DNA from: Schistosoma haematobium
Taxonomy: Eukaryota; Platyhelminthes; Trematoda; Strigeidida; Schistosomatidae
DNA length: 64,000 nucleotides
Direction: 5' to 3'
Assembly (NCBI RefSeq): GCF_000699445.3
Contig: NC_067196.1
Span: 24,259,116-24,323,115 of the forward strand
The notes beneath the pieces were generated by a model. The model was not told where the DNA came from. It saw only the letters and a program-made list of their open reading frames with translations, and made no database searches. Numbering within the stretch: position 1 is the first letter of the stretch; each line of letters opens with the position of its first letter. A program made the translations under genes and the position numbers. Below are positions 22,771 to 34,880 of this stretch, one piece after another.

Positions 22771-24807
22771 TTACTTACACCTGTTACTCCTCATGAAGGA
22801 GCATAGGTCGCTCACCAGCATTCTCCATCCAACCCTGTCCTGGGCAATCCTTTCCAGCTCCTTCCAGTTGTAATTCATCCTTTTCATATCTGCTTCTATT
22901 ATCCGACGTAACGTGTTCTTTGGCCTTCCTCTTTTCCGCTTCCCTTCAGGATTCCAAGTTAGGGCTTGCCTCGTGATGCAGTTTGACGATTTGCGTAATG
23001 TATGTCCTATCCATTTCCATCGTCTTTTCCTAATTTCCTCTTCAGCTGGAAGTTGGTTTGTTCTCTCCCACAGAAGGCTATTGCTGATGGTATCCGGCCA
23101 ATGGATGTTGAGTATCTTGCGTAGACAGCTATTTATAAATACTTGTACTTTCTTGATTGTGGTTGTTGTAGTTCTCCAAGTTTCAGCTCCATACAGTAGA
23201 ATTGCCTTGACGTTCGTATTGAAGATTCTCACTTTGATATTGGTTGAAAGTTGTTTTGAGTTCCATATGTTATTCAATTGTAGGAATGCGGCCCTTGCTT
23301 TGCCAATCCTCGCCTTTACGTCTGCATCTGAACCTCCATGTCTATCGACGATGCTTCCCAGATATGTGAAGGATTCTACATCTTCCAGAGTTTCGCCATC
23401 AAGGGTGATTGGATTGCTGTTCTCCGCTTTGAATTTGAGGACCTTGGTTTTCCCTTTGTGTATGCTGAGGCCTACTGATGCAGAGACTGCTGCTACATTG
23501 GCTGTCTTTATCTGAATCTGTTCACGTGTACGTGATAGGAGGGCTAGGTCATCTGCGAAGTCCAGATCGTCTAATTGGTTCTGAGCTGTCCATTGTATTC
23601 CGTGTTTTCCTTCAGATGTCGAGGTCTTCATAATCCAGTCGACCACCAGAAGAAAGAGGAAGGGAGAGAGTAAACAGCCTTGTCTGACTCCGGTCCTTAC
23701 TTGGAATGCATCTGTCAGCTGTCCTCCATGCACTACTTTGCACTGTAGCCCGTCGTATGAGTTCCGGATAATATTGACAATCTTCTCAGGAACTCCGTAG
23801 TGTCGAAGAAGTTTCCATAATGTCCTCCTATCTACACTGTCGAATGCCTTTTCATAATCAATGAAGTTGATGTATAGTGACGAGTTCCACTCAACTGATT
23901 GTTCGACGATGATCCGTAGTGTTGCAATTTGGTCTGTGCACGACCGATCCTTTCGGAACCCAGCTTGTTGATCTCGAAGTTGGGCATCTACTGCACCCTT
24001 CATCCGGTTCAGCAACACCCTGTTGAAGACTTTCCCTGGTATTGACAGTAGTGTAATGCCTCTGTAGTTTTCACATTTGCTCAGATCTCCTTTCTTTGGA
24101 ATCTTGATGAGGTGTCCTTCTTTCCAGTCCATTGGCACTTGTTCCTCCTCCCAAATCTTTTTGAATAGAGGGTAAAGCATGCTTGTGGTTGCTTCGACGT
24201 CTGATTTCAGTGCTTCAGCTGGTATGTTGTCGGGTCCTGCTGCTTTCCCGTTCTTGATTTGTCTGACGGCCATTCTAATTTCTTCCGTCGTTGGTGGGTT
24301 GACATCTATAGGAAGATCTGTGTGTGCTGCTTCGATGTTCGGTGGATTCATTGGAGCCGGCCTATTCAGGAGTTCCTCGAAGTATTCTACCCATCTGTTT
24401 CGCTGTTGTTGAATTTCAGTGATTGGCTTGCCTTCTTTGTCTTTGACCGGCCTCTCTGGTTTACTGTATTTCCCTGATAGTTTCTTCGTTGTATCGTAGA
24501 GCTGTTTCATATTTCCTTCTCTAGCAGCTTTTTCTGCCGTCGTTGCTAATTCTTCCACGTATTTCTTCCTGTCGGCTCTAATGCTCCTCTTCACTTGCTT
24601 GTTTGCTTCTATGTATTCAGCTTGTGCTTGGACTTTCTCTGCTCGTGTTCGGCTGTTGTTAATTGCTGCCTTCTTGTTCTTCCTTTCTTTGATCTTGTCC
24701 AGTGTTTCTATAGAGATCCATTCCTTATGATGGTGTTTCTTTAGGCCCAGAACCTCTTGACACGTTGAAGTCAATGTTTCTTTGATGCCTTTCCAGTTGT
24801 CCTCCAT
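22771..24807 (-). CDS. RTE reverse transcriptase
   Basis: 678 codons from an internal ATG; the same frame stays open back to about 25045, so the true start is the upstream endonuclease. RT motifs: [11 protein letters not shown] (~192), [15 protein letters not shown] (~238), [13 protein letters not shown] (~281), [13 protein letters not shown] (~315), [14 protein letters not shown] (~372) and FADD (~417). The C-terminal [10 protein letters not shown] and [12 protein letters not shown] blocks are typical of RTE tails. All catalytic aspartates are present, so this copy looks potentially able to encode active RT. Confidence 0.9.
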   Translation of the reverse strand: MEDNWKGIKETLTSTCQEVLGLKKHHHKEWISIETLDKIKERKNKKAAINNSRTRAEKVQAQAEYIEANKQVKRSIRADRKKYVEELATTAEKAAREGNMKQLYDTTKKLSGKYSKPERPVKDKEGKPITEIQQQRNRWVEYFEELLNRPAPMNPPNIEAAHTDLPIDVNPPTTEEIRMAVRQIKNGKAAGPDNIPAEALKSDVEATTSMLYPLFKKIWEEEQVPMDWKEGHLIKIPKKGDLSKCENYRGITLLSIPGKVFNRVLLNRMKGAVDAQLRDQQAGFRKDRSCTDQIATLRIIVEQSVEWNSSLYINFIDYEKAFDSVDRRTLWKLLRHYGVPEKIVNIIRNSYDGLQCKVVHGGQLTDAFQVRTGVRQGCLLSPFLFLLVVDWIMKTSTSEGKHGIQWTAQNQLDDLDFADDLALLSRTREQIQIKTANVAAVSASVGLSIHKGKTKVLKFKAENSNPITLDGETLEDVESFTYLGSIVDRHGGSDADVKARIGKARAAFLQLNNIWNSKQLSTNIKVRIFNTNVKAILLYGAETWRTTTTTIKKVQVFINSCLRKILNIHWPDTISNSLLWERTNQLPAEEEIRKRRWKWIGHTLRKSSNCITRQALTWNPEGKRKRGRPKNTLRRIIEADMKRMNYNWKELERIAQDRVGWRMLVSDLCSFMRSNRCK

Positions 24808-25002
24808 GGTAGTTTCTTCTTCCTTCAGTAGATCTTGAAAGGCTTGGAATCTGTTGTTGAGAGCTATCTTGAATTCATTGAGTTTGTCAGTATCTCGAAG
24901 GAAGGCTGTATTGAACCTTTGTATTGCTGTTTGTCCACTTGTCCAGTTCTTTTTAGCTTCAGTTTTAAATTGGCTACAACTAGGTGGTGATCTGAAGCTA
25001 CG

Positions 25003-25788
25003 TCAGCTCCTCTCCTGGTTCTCACATCTTCCATTGTCCTTCGGAATTTTTTTGATGCAAATATGGTCTATCTGGTTCTCTGTAGTGTGGTCCGGTGAGA
25101 TCCATGTAGCCTTGTGTATACGTTTGTGTGGAAATATTGTGCCTCCTATGACTAATTTGTTGAATGCACACAAATTTGAAAATCTTTCTCCATTTTCGTT
25201 CCTCTCTCCCAGTCCATGTCGTCCCATAATATCTTCATATCCAGTGTTGTCTATTCCGACCTTGGCATTTAGATCTCCCATCAGAATGGTGAGGTCCTTT
25301 CTTGAGCATTTCTCTATGATTGACTGCAGCCGCTCGTAGAATTGATCTTTAATGTCGTCGTTGCTATCATTGGTGGGTGCATAACATTGGATAATATTCA
25401 TTAAGATCCCCTCCTTCTTTGTTTTGAATGATGCTTTGATGATTCTGGATCCGTGGGATTCCCATCCTACAAGTGCATTTCGTGCTACTTTGGACAGCAT
25501 TAGAGCAACTCCCTGTGTGTGTGGAGCATTTTCCTCTTCGTGACCGGAGTATAGCAGCATCTCTCCCGTAGCTAGCCTTTTCTGTCCAGCTTGGGTCCAG
25601 TGGGTTTCGCTGATTCCCAGTACTGCCAAGTTGTATCTCCTCATTTCCGATGCTATTTGGCTGGTCTTCCCGGTTTCCCACATTGTTCTAACGTTCCATG
25701 TACCTATAGAAATTTTTGCTCTGGTTGTTAGAAGGGGCATCGGCCTCGTGGCTTCCGAAGGAATTCGGCTTTCACCATGAAGCGTCAT
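25003..25788 (-). CDS. RTE endonuclease domain (frame-shifted at its C-terminus)
   Basis: 261 codons. It has the exonuclease III/APE fold signatures of non-LTR endonucleases: IGTWNVRTM (about residue 33), LGISETHW, QCYAPTN, LMGDLNAKVG, and ATWISPDHTTENQIDHIC. It nicks target DNA to prime reverse transcription. The last ~15 residues after HICIKK are out of frame because of the A7 run; one base fewer leads straight into FRRTMEDVRTR. Confidence 0.85.
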   Translation of the reverse strand: MTLHGESRIPSEATRPMPLLTTRAKISIGTWNVRTMWETGKTSQIASEMRRYNLAVLGISETHWTQAGQKRLATGEMLLYSGHEEENAPHTQGVALMLSKVARNALVGWESHGSRIIKASFKTKKEGILMNIIQCYAPTNDSNDDIKDQFYERLQSIIEKCSRKDLTILMGDLNAKVGIDNTGYEDIMGRHGLGERNENGERFSNLCAFNKLVIGGTIFPHKRIHKATWISPDHTTENQIDHICIKKIPKDNGRCENQERS

Positions 25789-25849
25789 AATTCTTCTAAA
25801 TGAAGACCTTCTAACTCTCAGGGCAGAGTTAAAATGGTTTGAATTATTT

Positions 25850-25990
25850 TTTCTGGTAAGCGTTTTTTAGCGAGTTAGTTTTCTACGGGATGGGGACGCT
25901 AACCCCATGCCCAACCCTCCTCCTTTACCCGGGCTTGGGACTGGCAGTAACTCTAGAAGAGCTACAGGCGGAGTTCTCTCTCAATCACAG
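25850..25990 (-). promoter_or_regulatory. RTE 5' leader, structured
   Basis: Minus strand: AACTCCGCCTGTAGCTC..., a strong hairpin CCCAAGCCC / GGGTTGGG, then CATGGGGTTAGCG and AACTCGCTAAAAAACG. About 60 nt separate it from the endonuclease ATG. Related leader copies without coding sequence occur at 3222-3345 and 32960-33105. Confidence 0.6.
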
Positions 25991-25999
25991 CCACTTTTT

Positions 26000-27740
26000 T
26001 TTGCTTGATCTTGTATAATTGTTATTTTCTATTTTATGGTATGATGTGGTCTGGATTGCTTGTATATCAACCAAGAATGTCTGAAATATATGATTCATAC
26101 AGTCGGAGCTGATATTGGTGTTCTGCTCTCAACAGGTAAGGCTTTATGAGAAGGACCAATAAGGACTCTGAGCTTTTAGTACCGGTCAACGCGTCATTGG
26201 TTTGGTACAGTGCTAAGATTTTGCGATTAGTGAATCATAAAGCGTGATAATTAACAGGATCAAAAGACATAACAGTCCTGGAACAGTTTTGTATGTTTTC
26301 TGAAAAGGTGTTCTATCGTTATGGCATTTTTTAGTTACTTGGATGATGGGTAGATCTCTAGAATTATTTGAAATTTTTATCGTGCACATATCGCTCAGAG
26401 ACAAACCCTATATATTCCGTTTATTTATCTGATCTATACCAATAAGGTCCAAATTATATCAACTCGTTAAACAGCAATTTCCCGCAAAGTAATTATCTAG
26501 AAACTTTATGGTCCATTTCATTGTTCCAACAGACTAATATATATCTCCGGATCCATTTCGGACTGTGTTTGATTGATAGTACTTGAGGACTAACCACTGA
26601 ATTCCATGTCCTTTAAGTGATTAACGTGATATTTAACCTCTTATCCAATTATAATCGAATATAAACACTGCTGCCCATTAAGTCAACACTTCGTCTTTAA
26701 TCAGCTACATTTAATGCAAGTGTAGCTTATATACTTGCTCTGACATTTGTGAAAAGGCTTCGTTGGCTTTGATCTCAAGCTTCCTCTATCTCGGCAGTGT
26801 TTACGGCCGACTTTACTCAATGTGGCTCATCTACGATTTCTGAAACCCCGAAATTCTGAGAAGTGTACCAACACCGTACCAACATTTCAGGTTTACTAGC
26901 CATTAGCATTTTGTGGTAATAGTCGGTAGCGCCATTTCATTGTCGTGTTTCATAGGAGATAAAAAAACGCATGAGAAAGATGGCATTAGTCCGTTGGTTT
27001 AGTCCAGAAATGAATAACAGGCGTTTAAACTAGACACTGGATAGTACATTTAACTTGAATTTTACTGCTTGTAAATATACTCCGTCGGCGTACCTAATGC
27101 GATATTCGTCAGCTTCTTTTGTCATCTGTAAGCAAACATACTGGATACGAAATGTTGACACTTTTACAAAACTTTTTATTTAGAATGTTGATGGTTTTAA
27201 TCGGAATTAACTTCTCGAGAATGTTTAAGCAGTATATGATTTCTGTGCTTTTGATGCACATTGTGAACAAGTTTCTGTTAGAGTGACTGGACATACTTTG
27301 CGTCATCCATAGAAGAAAATTCTACTCAGAAAATATCTTTTATTCTACCAAACCATGCTTCAGAGTTATGATCATTTATGACCATTTACAAGAAAAATAA
27401 ATCCTGGAATATGGCTAAGATATGACTCTATACCTTTGTTGTTGTGGAATACTTAACAACTAAATAGAAGTTTCGTCATAACTATTTCCAAGAGTTGCTT
27501 TGGTGAAGTTAATACCTACCGTTGCTGCTGAAATAGTGACTGCATCTATTCAAAAGAAAATGTCACTTTGACACTGCTTCGATAAAAATATCTTTGGGCC
27601 AGTATTATAAATCTGAAGTGCTGTTACTAATATGATGATTTTTTGCTCAAAGATCAACGTCGTCAACTTGTTATAGATTGAGACACTAATCAATATTATG
27701 TATTAAATCCACCAATCCGAATTCTAACAATAGTCTTTAT
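26000..27740. other. No recognised gene
   Basis: Mixed AT-rich sequence. Short frames such as 26213-26404 and 27109-27306 have no recognisable motif. Confidence 0.4.
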
Positions 27741-27744
27741 CTCG

Positions 27745-28150
27745 CGTCTGCTATTCTGTTTGTAGACTAGCGTCCGAGACTTGACCAATCACACTTTTAA
27801 ACAGCGCAGCTTACCTTGAGCTGACGCAAGCTGAGCTCCAATCAGTTCACTATCTGTGAGCTCTTTTCTATCTCCAACCTTCAGTCCAAAGAAAGATCAG
27901 CCGCCAACCTGTATTATTATTGCATCTCAATTATATGTGGGTCTACATACGGACATACGAGACCACGATATTATGAAAAGTCACAGGCCAAAAGTGACTA
28001 TGAATGGGGCAGGCTGTGAATAATTGATTAGCAATAAACAAGGAATAAAAAGAGGTGTAATAATAGTTAGTGGGCTCAATAAAACGTATGATAACCGGAA
28101 TATATAAACATAGAACGCTAGTTATTTGTCAACCATGCATAATAATGGTC
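27745..28150 (+). repeat. Dispersed repeat, family B (copy 1)
   Basis: Shares order and blocks with 31810-32225: a CCAATCA/GATTGG-containing start, GACCACGATATTATGAAA, GTGACTATGAATGGGGCAGG, GGTGTAATAATAGTTAGTGGG, CAATAAAACGTATGATAA and a tail near ATATAAACATAGA. The AATAAA inside suggests an LTR-like unit, but I cannot show ends or duplications. Confidence 0.4.
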
Positions 28151-30900
28151 TGTAAAGTACTCCTGAGATTTACCAGTTCTTCAATTTTCTTTCTGATGCA
28201 TTACTCCCGAAGGTATTCACGATTGCAATCAGCCACAGAATAATATAAAATGTAATTATCACTACATACAAGAATCATGTCCGCCAAATCTTAAATGTGT
28301 GTTGAGCCTTTTTAATCTCTCGTCCGTTTTTTTTCACGGGTTCATTGAACGTAGATCATATTCTTTCTTTGAGTTATGTTCAGTGTTCTTTACAATAAGA
28401 TTATTGGTGTCAGAATTAACAGAAATTGGAATGGACTCAAGTTTGTAGTGAAAACTTGTTAGGTAGGTGTGAAAAAGGTGCGTACGAATATAGGTTTATG
28501 ACCACTCTTCAGTAGACATGTCACTGATTGTAACATCAGGAGACTGTAAACACTATTTTAAGACGAGAACTCACTTTCGAAGCGACTTTGTTATTGCTTC
28601 TAATGTATGGGGTTTGGTATTTCTGTCCTGAATATGTAAGAGAATCCTTATATGTATATGAAAATCATTGTTTCCCTTACGTACAGTAATGCTTGTTTTA
28701 TCGCTTTCTGGATTTACATATTTTATGATTTGTTTGCAGTTATCATGCTACAGGTTATGGAAAAGACTGGCATCTTCATGTTATTGAGGCTTTTATTAAC
28801 TGTTTTATCTTAGCTTAACTCAGCATTTCAAATTCTGGTGGTTAAATTATTAAGAGATCTTCTGGTTAGTTGGTTCCGTTTAAATGTTTATGGTTTTAGA
28901 CAGTTGACTGATCACTTCTGAGCTATTTCATGAATGAGGCTTTTGTCCTTTTAGGATAGCACGTTGTTTCAAGGTTGTCATATGCGCTTGCACTAAATGT
29001 CAAGTATTTAAAGCAATTAGTCCCTTTTATAAATTTCGATAGAACAATGAGAAGACAAAAACAATTTGTCGTAACCTTGAATTTACCTTGGTAATCCTTA
29101 AGTCATTCTATGGCCTAGGATAACGAGATAATTTCTTATTCTTTCTCTCCCCTTAGTTATTTTAATTGATCTTTATTGACCTTTATTAATTTTCATATAA
29201 AAATGCCTTGACAAGTATATGTGTGACCAGATTGTTCGAAATGTATAGCGCAAATACATCACATTTTTCAGATCAACTCCGTCTTCTCATTGTTCTATCG
29301 AAATGTCAAGTAATTATTGCAAATTATTTGTTTTAATCACTTACTGTTCTGTAGTTTATTTTAAAAGACTGTTGTTACATCAGTAACTGTAACTCTTAGA
29401 GAAAGCATTGTTCAGGTAATATTAAGCTTATTTTGTATAGATATTTATCCATTTAATACCTCTCGTATACATTCTCTTGTACAGTTTTCCACTTTGCAAT
29501 ATAGAATTCATCGTCCATAGCCAATCCTTTTTGATAGACTTAACTGGGATGCATTACCCTATTTCCCTCGAGTTAGGTTTATTTTATAACCAGGAATGTC
29601 GGATTTTACAGAAGGAGTTTATTTATCCTCTTCCCATATCTTCAAGTTTTCTGCCACACATAGAGTTCATTGTAATTTCCAAACACTTGACGTTTTCTGC
29701 TCCAGTATTAAAGTGGGAATGATTCGGAACTATGAGCAAATCTTAATAATCGGATTCTCTTATATTTACGTTTACAAGAATTTTAACAGAAGTATCCTCA
29801 GTTGTCAATAGGGAAAGTTGTGTCTGAAGTATTCTTAGATTCTCTACCCATGTGACAATCAATCCATCACCAGTAACCAGAAATTCACAGTTGACAACTG
29901 TAGAGCTGTCATCCTTGATCATCAAATTATAACACGCAAGAATAGGAAATTTATGATTTACAATAACCGAACTACAGAATTAGGTAGAATTAACTATAAC
30001 ATTGGAATTTAAAGACTCCAACTTTGAGACCAATGTAATAAATGTGATGTTTAAAATATCAATAAAGAAATAATTAGACAAACCACTGGATAAATATAAC
30101 CGTTTTTCCATGTGAATTGAATAACTTGAAAGTGTAAATGAGAATCGCTTGTGATCATTAGGATCGCACATCTCATCAAGATCTAAATTACGGGGTTTAT
30201 TATCACAAGTTTCTGTGTCCTATTTCTCTTTACTTAAAGCATTTACCGTGACGAAATACACGTGAATTCCAACAATGAAGTTTACCGCGAAATAGACATT
30301 CACAGAACTCGCGTTCACCCTCGTATACCACTTCGTAACAATACAATGAACTGTTGTTCATGTTTCCATCGGAAAATGGATCATCGTCAATCGAACGACT
30401 TTAAGCATGAGTTAGATAACGAAAGCCAAGTGTTGTATTGAATTTATTTATATCTTAAAAGTCAGTTTAACGCATTGCCTTATAATCAACACATACGGAC
30501 CTAGCATATTAAAAGGAGCATTTTGATATTTGTCCGAGCCTAAAGATCTCATAGATATTAAGCGCTTGGCAACGATGATGTTTGTAACACCTTCCTAATC
30601 AAGAATATCAAAGTTAGTGAAACCAAAAGTCTTAAAGATATTTTACGTCAGTAAAACATCTCTGTTGTATTTATGGAGTTTAATTATATAAAAATGGCAA
30701 TCATAGGGTATATTTTAATTAAAATAAAATTTTATTGAAAAGACTTCAGCTAACGTTTGTCAAAATATCACAAGTAAACAAGCTTACAACTTGAAAATAA
30801 TGAAGTTTTAATCTAAAAAAAATCTTTACAAGTTTTAACTACAAGACAAATTTTAAAGGATTATAACTACAGTCCTTTGGTATAATATACACATACATTT
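28151..30900. other. No recognised gene or repeat
   Basis: I examined the short frames (29477-29722, 29596-29811, 29743-29925, 29980-30171). They overlap one another on both strands and show no domain or coding pattern I recognise. Confidence 0.4.
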
Positions 30901-30919
30901 CTTCTTAACTATGATACAC

Positions 30920-31180
30920 GGAGAACGCGATGGCGTTTGAAGCGAATGGTACTGGATTCGAGTACCAGAGTGAACATCAACTCTGGAATGAAGGTACATC
31001 CAGCTGATGAATCCCAAATAGGAAGAAACGCGCGTCGTGGATTCCACTACTACTCACTATCCATCTTTGTTTAAAAAGCTTGTAATTTAGGGTTATACCG
31101 AGGCAATCCGCACAGGATGCACATATGTCAACATGAAACTGATCAATTGCAGTCCTAAATAACAATGGGAAGATACAAGT
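30920..31180 (+). repeat. Sm-alpha-like hammerhead repeat, single unit
   Basis: tRNA-like head (GAACGCGATGGCGTTTGAAG; GGATTCGAGTACC box-B-like), ACATCAACTCTGGAATG, hammerhead (30993-31047), ACTCACTATCCATCTTTG, and a tail ending ACAATGGGAAGATACAAG. This is the cleanest single-unit example of the family in the window. Confidence 0.75.
30993..31047 (+). ncRNA. Hammerhead motif, Sm-alpha type
   Basis: GGTACATCCAG, CTGATGA, ATCCCAAATAGGAA, GAAA, CGCGCGTC, GTGGATTCC. Core and GUC are intact. The base pair closing stem II next to the core is A opposite A, and the first stem I pair is G opposite G, so cleavage may be impaired. Confidence 0.65.
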
Positions 31181-31809
31181 AGAACAACATCAAGTGAATT
31201 TACATGATACATTATGTTGCATTTCATGAAGTTTATCAATTTATTTCACTAAAAGATTACTACTCTTTTGTTATTTTCATTTGTTTTTTTTCATGGAAGT
31301 TCCCCCAGGTACAATTTAAGTAACAATATTTCTTGTATGAATTTAAATTCACTGCTTTATTTTGTAATAATCTCTGTATTTCTTTTTTTTGTTTTTTTTT
31401 TCCTTATTAGGATTCACTTTACAAAATGCATTTACTTTTACTCTCAACACAATTTTGAGTGGATCAAAATTATGATCGATTTTTTTGTTGTTGTTTCCAT
31501 GACGTAATATATTGTTCATAAATCATACTGAATTTATTAGTTTACTCTATTCATCATTTTCAGTTATGACAATTGAGAACATCAAATTGAATCAATCAAC
31601 TAGTATTACTTTCTTTATTTGATTAAAATAAATTTTTAGTTTCATAGAAAATAACATAAATATCACATTGAACAATCAATTAATAAGAAAAACAATAAGA
31701 AATGTTATGAGATATTTGAAATCTTTAACAATTTGTCTGTACTATTCTCTATATGGATGAAGGTTATCAGTTAATTGATTTTTTTATTTGATAAGTAATT
31801 CTGTTATAA

Positions 31810-32225
31810 CTTGTGGCCGCCGATTAGAGAGCAGTGATTTATCGATCGGAACAATGACGCGTAAACCCGTATGAGCAGCCCAGAGTTCTGATTGGTCTTG
31901 CTTTCTGCCTAGCCCAGTCAGTTAAGTCCAGAACACAAGTCTCAGCCTCTGCGATATGAATCATTATATTTCAAACATACTCTGTTTATATACCAGTCAA
32001 GCAGACCACAACGTACGAATAAATATATGAAACAACATTTTTACAAGAATTAGTCAGATGTGGCTGTGAATGAGGGAGGTAGTAATTAATATACTGGGTA
32101 TAACTCAAGAATGGTAAAACGTATAATAATAGTTTATGGGTCAAAATACAGCTTATAATAAGATGAATATGAATATGCATAGTTTAGTTATTTAATAATT
32201 ATACAATAGAAATATACGTTTAGTA
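31810..32225 (+). repeat. Dispersed repeat, family B (copy 2)
   Basis: Starts at TTGTGGCCGCCGATTAGAGA, contains TCTGATTGGTCTTGC and TATATACCAGTCAAGCAGACC, and shares the middle and end with 27745-28150. GC-richer than its flanks at the start, as expected for an inserted element. Probably a solo LTR; the ends are not proven. Confidence 0.45.
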
Positions 32226-32959
32226 TTGGTCCATAAAAGGATCCCAAAGTTCATTCATTATGTTTCTCGGGTTTTAACAAATTCTCAAAGAGATTTTGTA
32301 GGTAACATTACCTTTTAAAACAATCCATTAGTTTGTTCGTTTCTTTTTTTTTCTCTATTATAACTTTATTACAATGTATTTGTATTTCTTGAATGTTTGT
32401 ACACAATTACTTCATAGGTCATTAAGTTATTGTTATTGAAATTAAGGATTTAATCTATATTGGTTAACTTTCCTTATATTTGAATTTCGAAAAATTGTTT
32501 ATGAATCATTTACAAGTGATTACAAATGAAGATAAATTTCATAGATTGTTTGTTAGTAAATTGTACTTCATTAATAACTATGATCTATTTCATCGGTTAA
32601 ACTGATCTATTGAGTTTTAAAATGTAATTTATATGCAAGATTCTCAACGAGACAAACAGCACCTTTATTTGGCTAATTTGAAAATAAGACTAATGTTTAG
32701 CATGATAAAAATATCTTAAGATTTTCGAAAACTAAACAAATACAGTAAAAAATATAAAGATGAATATCAATGAACTCCATGAAATAACTAAACTTCTCAT
32801 TTTTTTTCAAACAAAAAATAACAACTGACCGTGCTTGTTATCATCATAATACTGGATTGAAGGCAAATAAACCAATTTAGAATGCTGACGTAATAAACGT
32901 AGAATAATAAAAAGAGTTCAACAACATGTGAATCTCAGACTGAACAATTATAGTTATTG

Positions 32960-33105
32960 AACGAAGTAACTCCTCCTGGAGTCCCCTCGGGGGCTACTGC
33001 CGGTCCCAAGCCCGGATAAAGGAGGAGGGTTGGGCATGGGGTTAGCGAATCCATCCAGTAGAAAACTAACTCGCTAAAAAACGCTAACCAGAAAAATTAC
33101 TCGAA
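32960..33105 (+). repeat. RTE 5'-leader fragment (good copy)
   Basis: CTGGAGTCCCCTCGGGGGCT, TACTGCCGGTCCCAAGCCCG, GAGGAGGGTTGGGCATGGGG, then GTAGAAAACTAACTCGC and CTAAAAAACGCTAACCAG. It is very close to the leader of the RTE element, and homology ends at the same CCAG|AAAAA point. No endonuclease sequence follows. Confidence 0.7.
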
Positions 33106-34785
33106 CGAAGTAAACAAGATAAAATATGGTTCACAAATAAAGAAAGGAAATGACTAATTAAACACACTGAGGTTATCCTATCGTATTTCTGTTTAAATAA
33201 CAATTTTAATTTTATCCAATACATTCTATATTCTTTTGGCAGGTAAATAATGAAGTGAATTGAATACCTTCTGAACAATATTTACATTCTAGTTCATAAA
33301 TTTACGGTGAATCTGTCTGTTTATTAAAAGTAAACGTCTTTCCTTGGAAAATTAAGCAAAATCTTGATCAATAGCGTGCATCCAACACCAACTCTCATTT
33401 ATCAATTCACCTTGAACTGATATATCTAACTGTTTTGACGCATCACCGACCGTTCCTGGAAAATAAGTCTGGAGTTTTGGATTCAGCTACAGGAATCCAA
33501 GTTGACGAATATCATCTCCCCTTCCCTAGCCTCCACGGATAACATGCAATATCCATGGAGTATCTTGGTTCCAGTGTCCGATATCTTGTAGCTATCCACA
33601 TCTGACCTCTGAGAGTGACTGGTTGAAACCGTGTATGCGTGTCTGTGATAACACACAATTATTATTAAATGAAGATGTTTGGTCACAAATTAGATCAAAT
33701 GACTGATTAAGTAGTTGACCATGTAAGTCAATTTAGATCCAATTAATTGTAAGATTCACCTGTGATATGGTATTTAGGTTTCACAATTTGATCGTAAAAT
33801 TTGAGAAAACATTTGTTAATTGAGACAATTTTAATTGGATGACTAGTCATTCCTCACTACGGTATGTAACGGTTTAAATACTTGACTGATCAAGTTTGTG
33901 CGACGTTTTAAGTGAAAACAAGGTAATACCATTTTTGAAAGCTCTTTCATATAACTACTCTAACAAAAAATGTAATTTATCCACTGAGCTTAAAGTGAAT
34001 AAGCACAATCCTTTTAATACGTTATTTATTTCGCATGCGACGAAATAAGTTTTTTTTCACTCCAATTATTCAATCAGATCAAATGTTTGTTTGTACTATA
34101 TAGTACAAAATTATAAAAAAAGGTTAGTGTTTAGAGGATTACAGTAGATAGTAGTCTCGTATGAAATTATCTAACTACACACATAATTGTTAAATAACAA
34201 CTTTATTTTGCCAGTTTTTCTTGTAAAATCAACAAATTTCATTTGTTATTAAATTTCATAGTTTCAACAACTTTATTCATTATTTTCTTGTATATACTCA
34301 TTTAAAAGTGTATCTAGGCATGACTAATAAAACTTTAATGATTATCAATTCATTTATAAAAATAATATTTTACAAATCTGTATCATTTACCATGGCAACA
34401 AAAAATTTGACTTTTTGTAACAAACAAAAATATATAAAATCAAATAATATAAAATCCCCATAGTTTATTATTTGCATTTTTGATATAATAATAGTAATTT
34501 GTAATCAACCAGATTGATGCATTTACTACAAAAATATTAATCTATATAGTAATGAAAAAGAAGAAAAAAACAAAAACATAAAAACTATTTCATTTTTTAT
34601 TGATGCCCATTTCTGTGATAGAAACAATTTTAAAATAAAATTAGGAAGTGATATCATCTTCATAGTTTTTATTTCTTAGTTAGTTTTACATTCTTTGAAA
34701 TCATTAATGAAATGGTAAAAATAAAAATTGCTGCTATTTCAATAATTTTAAGTATATTTTTTTTGGTGTTTGTATAAACTAATGA
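33106..34785. other. No recognised gene
   Basis: Very AT-rich. Frames 33084-33278 and 33483-33686 carry no motif I recognise. Confidence 0.4.
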
Positions 34786-34789
34786 TTCT

Positions 34790-34880
34790 TTTGTATTTGA
34801 TTTCGAATTCCAAATATAATAGGTTCGTCCGTGCTCATATAATTCTTCTTAGTTAAATTGCGTTATTTCTAAGATTTCTA
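34790..34880 (-). repeat. Dispersed repeat, family C (fragment)
   Basis: Minus strand: TATGAGCACGGACGAACCTA, TTATATTTGGAATTCGAAAT, AAATACAAAAGAATCATTAG. Matches 37975-38070 and, more weakly, 60650-60740. Confidence 0.5.

Larger units (their letters stand above)
22750..25990 (-). mobile_element. RTE-clade (SR2-like) non-LTR retrotransposon, nearly complete
   Basis: The minus-strand element has a GC-rich leader (about 25850-25990), an apurinic/apyrimidinic-type endonuclease (25003-25788), an RT frame (22771-24807, open upstream to about 25045) and a 3' end of (TAAG)n just after the stop, typical of RTE tails. A single extra base in an A7 run (25047-25053) separates the endonuclease from the RT frame. 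Without it the reading would run from the ATG at 25788 to 22771. Clade assignment is from motif recall. Confidence 0.85.

Noticed and set aside
22913..23515. 200-codon plus-strand frame
   Set aside because: It is antisense to the RTE RT; its apparent coding is the complement of conserved RT sequence.
24854..25339. 161-codon plus-strand frame
   Set aside because: Antisense of the RTE endonuclease/RT linker.
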